A DNA stretch of 8,458 nt, from the NCBI GenBank assembly GCA_014376655.1, contig JACMRC010000277.1:1-8458 (forward strand). The letters are read 5' to 3'. The first letter of the stretch is position 1. Each line of letters begins with the position of its first letter. Shown here one piece after another: positions 4,776-8,458 of the stretch. The notes below the pieces were generated by a model. It saw only the letters and a list, made by a program, of their open reading frames with translations, did no database searches and was not told where the DNA came from. Origin of the DNA: Mucilaginibacter sp. (lineage in GTDB: Bacteria; Bacteroidota; Bacteroidia; Sphingobacteriales; Sphingobacteriaceae). Both the position numbers and the translations under genes were made by a program.

Positions 4776-6569
4776 CTATGGATTACTCAAAGCGAAACCA
4801 TTTGAATTAAGCGTTGCTGGTGAAGTCAAAGTATAAGTATTAGCCACGCTCACATTACCCAATAATTTCTTTGCACCCGAACCTTGCAGAATTAAGTTTT
4901 TATAATTCCCTGATGTAATATCTTGACCACCCGATTTTGCATATATAAAGGTGTTTGTAAATCCGCTTGCATTTAAAAGACCCGTTTGCATGGGTTGTTG
5001 AGCATTGCTATATGATAGCATACCTTTGTTAATTAGTGTAGAGGTTGTACTGTCGCCGTCGATTATTCCAAATATCGCAAAAGCCCCTCCAGTAACGCCA
5101 TTTATATATGTGACCGTTATAGGACCGCTAATTAAAATATTGCAATTTAGAGTTCCACTATTGTTGATAGTAAAATCTATCGTTTGATTATTTACTGCAA
5201 ATTTATAAGTGCCTGTACCAGTATTTGTAACGTATGCATATAACAATAACCCATTTCTAAATTCTACATCGGGATTACCCAAACTTAAATCAACCCCTAA
5301 GGATGCATTGGACCCATTTAGAAAACTTGCAGGGCCTTCAAAAGTTATTGTACTATAGGAATTAGCTTTAAATCCACCGCGATTGGTAAAGGAACCTTTC
5401 ACATTTAGGTTGTACCCGTTACATTCGTATATGTTGCTTGCGAGGTTATCATTATTAAAACCTATGTTTAAAGATTTATTTATCAAAGTATTACCAGCTT
5501 GGGTTTTAATCCCATTGCCCCCAATAGTTAAATTAGCATAATTCGTATAGGGTAAGGTATAATTCCCATCATAGAAAAGGCCCAAAGTACTGTTAGTATC
5601 ATGCATATATTCAAATAATCCAGTAGACATTGGTAGTGTGGGATTATATAAAATAAGCGTTCCGTCATTATTTAATGTAGATGCGCTAGCTGTTCCATTT
5701 ATAGTAGAATGAGTTGAAAAACTGCCCGCCACGGTAACGATTATAGCGCCTGATACGATAATTGGAGAGTTCCATACACCCCCCAAATAAGCGCTTGAAT
5801 TAATCGTTTGATTATTCGTGCTAAAAGTCACGGTTCCAGTACCCGATGTAAACTTAAATGTGTGTATTGTCAATCCCCCCCTAAATTCCATATTCGGATT
5901 TCCAACGCTTAAATCTGTCCCCCCCTCAAAATCTACATTCCCAATAAATAAAATACTTCCCGATGTGCCACTTTTCGATAAAGTAAACGAACCCACAACT
6001 CCTATAACTGAATTTCCACCTACTGTTAAACTGTAATTGCCAATATCATAGTCACTTTGCATATTAAAACTACCCAATGTTGTAATGTTATCCACTTGGT
6101 ATTTAGGCGAACCCGAAGTTGCTAAATTTCTATAGGGTATATTGATTATGGGCTGTGGACTTATCCCGGCATACGTAACTGTAGAATAATTACCCGCGTT
6201 AAAGTTTGCATAAGGTATTATATTAACATACCCCTTTAGTATTAAATTGTGAAAATTCGTAGGTAAGTTAATTAACCCGCTACCACTAACTTGGCAATTA
6301 CCATTTACGGTAATATTTACGGCTGTACTAGAACCCAGTAATGTTCCAGATATATAAATGTTATTTATTGCTATAGTACTAATATTTAATGTCACCACAT
6401 GATCCACATGTACATCGTCTCCCGGTTGCGGACAGGTGTTTGACCTTTTATCCAACCCGTTTGACAGCCAGGTATTAGGATCATCCCAATTACCATCCTT
6501 TACAGTATACCATGTATTAAATTTTCGTTGCATGGTTAAGTGAAAAGGGGAGGTTGCTACACTTATCAT
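4776..6569 (-). CDS. Large beta-repeat fibre/adhesin-like phage protein
   Basis: A 597-aa protein, predicted to be almost all beta-strand, rich in Gly, Asn, Thr and Ser. The N-terminal part (residues 18-75, WYTVKDGNWDDPNTW then CPQPGDDVHVDHVVTL) has the pattern of the 'GxW..P..W...P..GDxVxI..VTL' modules that open beta-helix or G8-like domains in Bacteroidota surface proteins. It is followed by two long tandem units (about 176-369 and 383-581) and a third, partial copy before them. Each unit ends with Y-x-N-L-x-x-x-G-x-x-x-K (at 146, 344 and 556), a motif common in large Bacteroidota adhesins. There is no signal peptide and no type IX C-terminal sorting domain, which fits a virion component rather than a secreted adhesin. 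The start at 6569 is preferred over Met13 because AAAGGAG lies 8 nt upstream. The gene begins 1 nt after the previous stop. Receptor-binding fibre is the likely role; the receptor is unknown. Confidence 0.8.
   Translation of the reverse strand: MISVATSPFHLTMQRKFNTWYTVKDGNWDDPNTWLSNGLDKRSNTCPQPGDDVHVDHVVTLNISTIAINNIYISGTLLGSSTAVNITVNGNCQVSGSGLINLPTNFHNLILKGYVNIIPYANFNAGNYSTVTYAGISPQPIINIPYRNLATSGSPKYQVDNITTLGSFNMQSDYDIGNYSLTVGGNSVIGVVGSFTLSKSGTSGSILFIGNVDFEGGTDLSVGNPNMEFRGGLTIHTFKFTSGTGTVTFSTNNQTINSSAYLGGVWNSPIIVSGAIIVTVAGSFSTHSTINGTASASTLNNDGTLILYNPTLPMSTGLFEYMHDTNSTLGLFYDGNYTLPYTNYANLTIGGNGIKTQAGNTLINKSLNIGFNNDNLASNIYECNGYNLNVKGSFTNRGGFKANSYSTITFEGPASFLNGSNASLGVDLSLGNPDVEFRNGLLLYAYVTNTGTGTYKFAVNNQTIDFTINNSGTLNCNILISGPITVTYINGVTGGAFAIFGIIDGDSTTSTLINKGMLSYSNAQQPMQTGLLNASGFTNTFIYAKSGGQDITSGNYKNLILQGSGAKKLLGNVSVANTYTLTSPATLNSNGFALSNP
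4827..6044 (-). repeat. Tandem ~210-residue duplication inside the large fibre gene
   Basis: Unit A (residues 176-369, bases 6044-5463) and unit B (383-581, bases 5423-4827) align by clear anchors: DLSVGNPNMEFRGGL with DLSLGNPDVEFRNGL, GTGTVTFSTNNQTIN with GTGTYKFAVNNQTID, STLNNDGTLILYNP with STLINKGMLSYSNA, and YANLTIGGNGIK with YKNLILQGSGAK. The offset is 208-213 residues. The copies are diverged at DNA level, so the duplication is old. Confidence 0.85.
5779..5925 (-). repeat. Three oligo-G tracts in the fibre gene
   Basis: On the coding strand there are runs of seven G at 5919-5925 and 5875-5881 and six G at 5779-5784, encoding Gly-Gly pairs (EGGT, RGGL, LGGV) in repeat unit A of an otherwise AT-rich gene. 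Such tracts are potential slippage sites: a one-base change in any of them would truncate the fibre. The frame is intact in this sequence. Confidence 0.6.
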
Positions 6570-6570
6570 T

Positions 6571-7005
6571 TTAGAAACTCCTTTGTTTAACTGTTATAAT
6601 CATATCTGCTGTTAAGGCAGTTTTATTACGTACATAAAAAGATATGCCATTCTCTAACGTAATTACTTTATTACCTGCTAAATCAAGGTCGAATAAGCCA
6701 GGCGCTAAAGCAGCTAAAGATGCTAATGCTATTGACCCATTATTGCCGGCGTTTGCCGGTATAGCTACTTGTACCCTGTTAAAAAGCGAGTTACCGTTTG
6801 AACCGGTTGAGCAAATAATAATATCAAAATTTCGGGCATTAGAGGTATCTGTATTTCTAAATAAAATGTCTAACACTATACTTGCATGGCTTCCCCCGGT
6901 TGCAATTAAAGTATCTATATTGGCTCCTGCTCCTGAACCGATGAGGGTGGCAGGATATGTGCCGGTTAACGTGGCAAATGAGGTTGTATTTGATGAACTA
7001 TCCAT
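6571..7005 (-). CDS. Small putative virion-associated protein
   Basis: A 144-aa protein of unknown function. It starts at the ATG whose A is the last base of the upstream stop (TAATG). A longer reading to 7194 is open but would add 63 residues rich in Arg, Trp, His and Cys that only mirror the collagen repeats in another frame, so it is rejected. The sequence is polar and predicted beta-rich: TGTYPATLIGSGAGANIDTL near the start, SHASIVLDILFRNTDTSN (39-56), a central ARNFDIIIC, and a C-terminal ENGISFYVRNKTALTADMII (118-137). No signal peptide, membrane segment or catalytic motif is visible. The 'G-x-x-x-Y-V-x-x-K-T-A-L-T-A' ending resembles small structural or decoration proteins encoded beside tail fibres. 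Its position between two fibre-like genes suggests a tail-tip or fibre-accessory role; this is inference. Confidence 0.75.
   Translation of the reverse strand: MDSSSNTTSFATLTGTYPATLIGSGAGANIDTLIATGGSHASIVLDILFRNTDTSNARNFDIIICSTGSNGNSLFNRVQVAIPANAGNNGSIALASLAALAPGLFDLDLAGNKVITLENGISFYVRNKTALTADMIITVKQRSF
6578..6584 (-). promoter_or_regulatory. Shine-Dalgarno sequence of the large fibre gene
   Basis: AAAGGAG lies 8 nt before the ATG at 6569, inside the last codons of the upstream gene. It is the only clear Shine-Dalgarno match among the starts in the window and supports the choice of the first ATG. Confidence 0.6.
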
Positions 7006-8102
7006 TATAATATTGATTGATAAAAGTTGTAAGATATTTTTGTCGAGCCGTCTGCACCTGTTGCGCCGGTTGCACCAGTAGGGCCGGTGGCTCCGGTAGC
7101 ACCGGTCGGGCCTGTGGCCCCGGTAGCTCCAGTAGCACCAACTAATGAAGTAATAAAAGCAGCCTCGGTGCCGGTGTGGCCAAGACCAAGCCATGCTTGG
7201 TAAGCAGAATCACCATCGGTCCCTATGGGTCCGGTGTCACCCTTGTCTCCTTGTGGGCCCGTTGCTCCGCTTGCACCATCGGTGCCTTCAGGTCCGGTGT
7301 CGCCGGTATCACCTTTGTCGCCCTTTGGGCCGGTTGTACCCGTTGGGCCGGTATCGCCGGTGTCACCTTTAGCTCCGTTAGTTCCTTCAGGTCCGGTGTC
7401 GCCGGTATCTCCCTTGTCGCCCTTAGGGCCGGTTGCACCCGCCGGGCCGGTATCACCTTTGTCGCCGGTGAGGCCTATTAATGATGTGCCTGTTCCCCAT
7501 GTGCCGGCAGTTTTGGCCCCAAAGAAAGTGTAGTTGCTGGTGTTTATATAAAAATCGCCGTTTACACCGGTGCTTAAATTGGATGGATTGGTGCCGCCGT
7601 TTAAAACGGTAAAACCGTTGGTGCCGTTTGTGCCATTGGTTCCGACTGTACCTTGTGGCCCCTGCGGGCCGGTTTGCATAGAGAATACTTGCCCCCATGT
7701 ACCGACTGCTTTTTTGTAAAAAATACCGGAGCCTGTATCAATATAGGTGTCATTATTACCACCCGTTGAGGTGCCTGGCATTCCTAATCCGTACAAAACA
7801 GTTCCATCGGTTAATGAACTTACAGACGGTAGTGTGTATGCAATATTCCAGGTTCCTGATATTTTCTGGGCAAAAGAACCCATTGTAGTATTAATAAACA
7901 CATCGCCGTTTTTACCAACTGTATTTTGAGGAAGGGTAGTGCCGAAGCTGATATTTGCACCAACCGTTAAATTAGTGCCTAAAAATTGCAGCAGTGTAGA
8001 GAAGGCAAATTTATAATTGACACCACCACTAACCAGTACAGAAACATCGCTTTGGTTGATAGCGGCTGCAGCTATTAGTTCGTTTATTTTTTTGTCTGCC
8101 AT
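7005..8102 (-). CDS. Collagen-like phage tail fibre protein
   Basis: A 365-aa modular fibre. Residues 1-42 (KKINELIAAAAINQSDVSVLV...) look like the N-terminal attachment segment of many phage fibres. Three copies of a G-x-N-x-D-x-Y/F-I-x-T...G-T-W module follow, at about 63-90, 114-141 and 179-208. Collagen Gly-X-Y tracts lie at 145-163 (short), 210-299 (30 triplets, rich in GDK, GDT and GPE) and 322-354 (11 triplets, mostly GAT and GPT). Between the last two is SAYQAWLGLGHTGTEAAFITSL (299-320), a motif that often interrupts collagen tracts in bacterial and phage proteins. The end, STKISYNFYQSIL, is short and has no recognisable receptor domain. The protein probably forms a trimeric stalk. 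It is coupled by TAATG to the genes on both sides. The region is richer in G+C than its neighbours because of Gly/Pro codons. Confidence 0.9.
   Translation of the reverse strand: MADKKINELIAAAAINQSDVSVLVSGGVNYKFAFSTLLQFLGTNLTVGANISFGTTLPQNTVGKNGDVFINTTMGSFAQKISGTWNIAYTLPSVSSLTDGTVLYGLGMPGTSTGGNNDTYIDTGSGIFYKKAVGTWGQVFSMQTGPQGPQGTVGTNGTNGTNGFTVLNGGTNPSNLSTGVNGDFYINTSNYTFFGAKTAGTWGTGTSLIGLTGDKGDTGPAGATGPKGDKGDTGDTGPEGTNGAKGDTGDTGPTGTTGPKGDKGDTGDTGPEGTDGASGATGPQGDKGDTGPIGTDGDSAYQAWLGLGHTGTEAAFITSLVGATGATGATGPTGATGATGPTGATGATGADGSTKISYNFYQSIL
7285..7409 (-). repeat. 99-nt repeat within the collagen-like tract
   Basis: A 26-nt stretch at 7285-7310 recurs exactly at 7384-7409, offset 99 nt (33 residues, eleven triplets). 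The similarity continues on both sides, with GPKGDKGDTGDTGPEGT at residues 225-241 and 258-274. Copies this similar can recombine and change stalk length in 33-residue steps. Confidence 0.8.
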
Positions 8103-8458
8103 TATATTTCTGTAAGAGGTAAATAATTGGTTTGATCATAACTGCCGCCGGGGTAATTAAAGCTGTTTTTGTCGACGCTGCGAATGCGGGGCCCTGGTTG
8201 TCTCGCGGTTTTATTATTTACGCTAAATCGCCAAAGCGGGAAATCAGAGCGATGGTCCCATAAAAACTTTTCTACCTCGTTAGCATGTGCATTAGCTACA
8301 CTGCGCTGTTGTTGTACCAATTTGGTAATGTATTGAGGGGTAACGGCATCGCTATTGTCGTGGTGTTTAATTATGGGGCCACTCGAAGTATAACGTATCG
8401 CATCTGCTTCAATAAACCGCGCGAAGGCAAAGTACAACAAGGTAGGTAACAGGCCTTC
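8102..8458 (-). CDS. Phage connector/adaptor-like protein (DUF6712-like?), C-terminal part
   Basis: The frame is open from the window edge (EGLLPT before the first internal TTG), so this is the C-terminal 118 residues of a longer gene. The visible part is helical: LLPTLLYFAFARFIEADAIRYTSSG, a KHHDNSDAVTP loop, a long helix ITKLVQQQRSVANAHANEVEKFLWDH, then SDFPLWRFSV and a basic tail (ARQPGPRIRSVDK). An 'A-x-A-R-F' helix, a polar loop, a long helix ending near 'FPLW' and a short basic tail is the pattern I associate with small connector-type proteins (DUF6712-like) of Bacteroidota prophages; this is from memory and not verified. Its stop overlaps the next start as TAATG, placing it in the same operon as the fibre genes. 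Head-tail connector, tail completion protein or another structural part are all possible. Confidence 0.6.
   Translation of the reverse strand, partial: EGLLPTLLYFAFARFIEADAIRYTSSGPIIKHHDNSDAVTPQYITKLVQQQRSVANAHANEVEKFLWDHRSDFPLWRFSVNNKTARQPGPRIRSVDKNSFNYPGGSYDQTNYLPLTEI

Noticed and set aside
6644..7081. 145-codon plus-strand ORF
   Set aside because: It lies antisense to two convincing, tightly coupled genes and has no recognisable domain.
7006..7194. N-terminal extension of the 144-aa protein up to 7194
   Set aside because: The added residues are rich in Arg, Trp, His and Cys and are only the collagen repeats read in another frame; the TAATG start at 7005 fits the junction pattern of the operon.
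7050..7460. Regular short repeats that could suggest a CRISPR array
   Set aside because: The period is nine bases and multiples, follows Gly-X-Y codons in an open frame, and has no spacer structure.
7225..7533. Plus-strand Pro/Ser/Gly-rich ORF
   Set aside because: Mirror image of the collagen Gly-X-Y codons, with no start context or homology pattern of its own.

Overview
The window looks like chromosomal DNA of a Bacteroidota bacterium, most likely a Sphingobacteriaceae-type soil or plant organism (Mucilaginibacter/Pedobacter-like). The evidence is a GH92 mannosidase, a DUF2147 lipid-or-envelope-type secreted protein, promoters of the TTG-N20-TAnnTTTG type, AT-rich start regions with almost no Shine-Dalgarno sequences, and tRNA genes that do not encode CCA. 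The genus is inferred, not proven.

Left part, + strand (1-2606): the 3' end of a GH92 alpha-mannosidase gene closed by a good intrinsic terminator (1073-1099). A two-gene unit follows: a secreted DUF2147 protein and a secreted YCF48/BNR-type beta-propeller protein whose start overlaps the end of the DUF2147 gene by 19 nt.

Middle part (2607-3225): a tRNA cluster, tRNA-Lys(TTT), tRNA-Leu(CAG) and tRNA-Leu(GAG). tRNA-Lys has its own strong promoter and terminator. The two tRNA-Leu genes share one visible -7 box and are separated by a long imperfect AT-rich inverted repeat.

Right part, - strand (8458 down to 3226): eight tightly packed phage-type genes, read from right to left. They are a partial connector-like protein, a collagen-like fibre, a small putative virion protein, a large beta-repeat fibre/adhesin-like protein, then after a 129-nt gap a holin-like membrane protein, a GH24 endolysin with an intact E-8-D-5-T triad, a single-TM coiled-coil (spanin-like) protein, and a 149-aa helical protein of unknown function. 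The first four are joined by stop/start fusions (TAATG twice, TAAAATG once). The lysis genes overlap by 17 and 4 nt or lie 5 nt apart. The last gene stops 5 nt beyond the 3' end of tRNA-Leu(GAG), facing it. The simplest reading is the tail-fibre/lysis end of a prophage inserted at this tRNA; integrase, terminase, portal and capsid would lie to the right of the window.

Functionally, the two fibre-like proteins would bind the host surface, and the last four genes would release virions by permeabilising the inner membrane, cutting peptidoglycan and perhaps disrupting the outer membrane. The items most worth following are the three oligo-G tracts in the large fibre gene (possible phase variation), the unknown last gene of the lysis cassette, and the tRNA/prophage junction.
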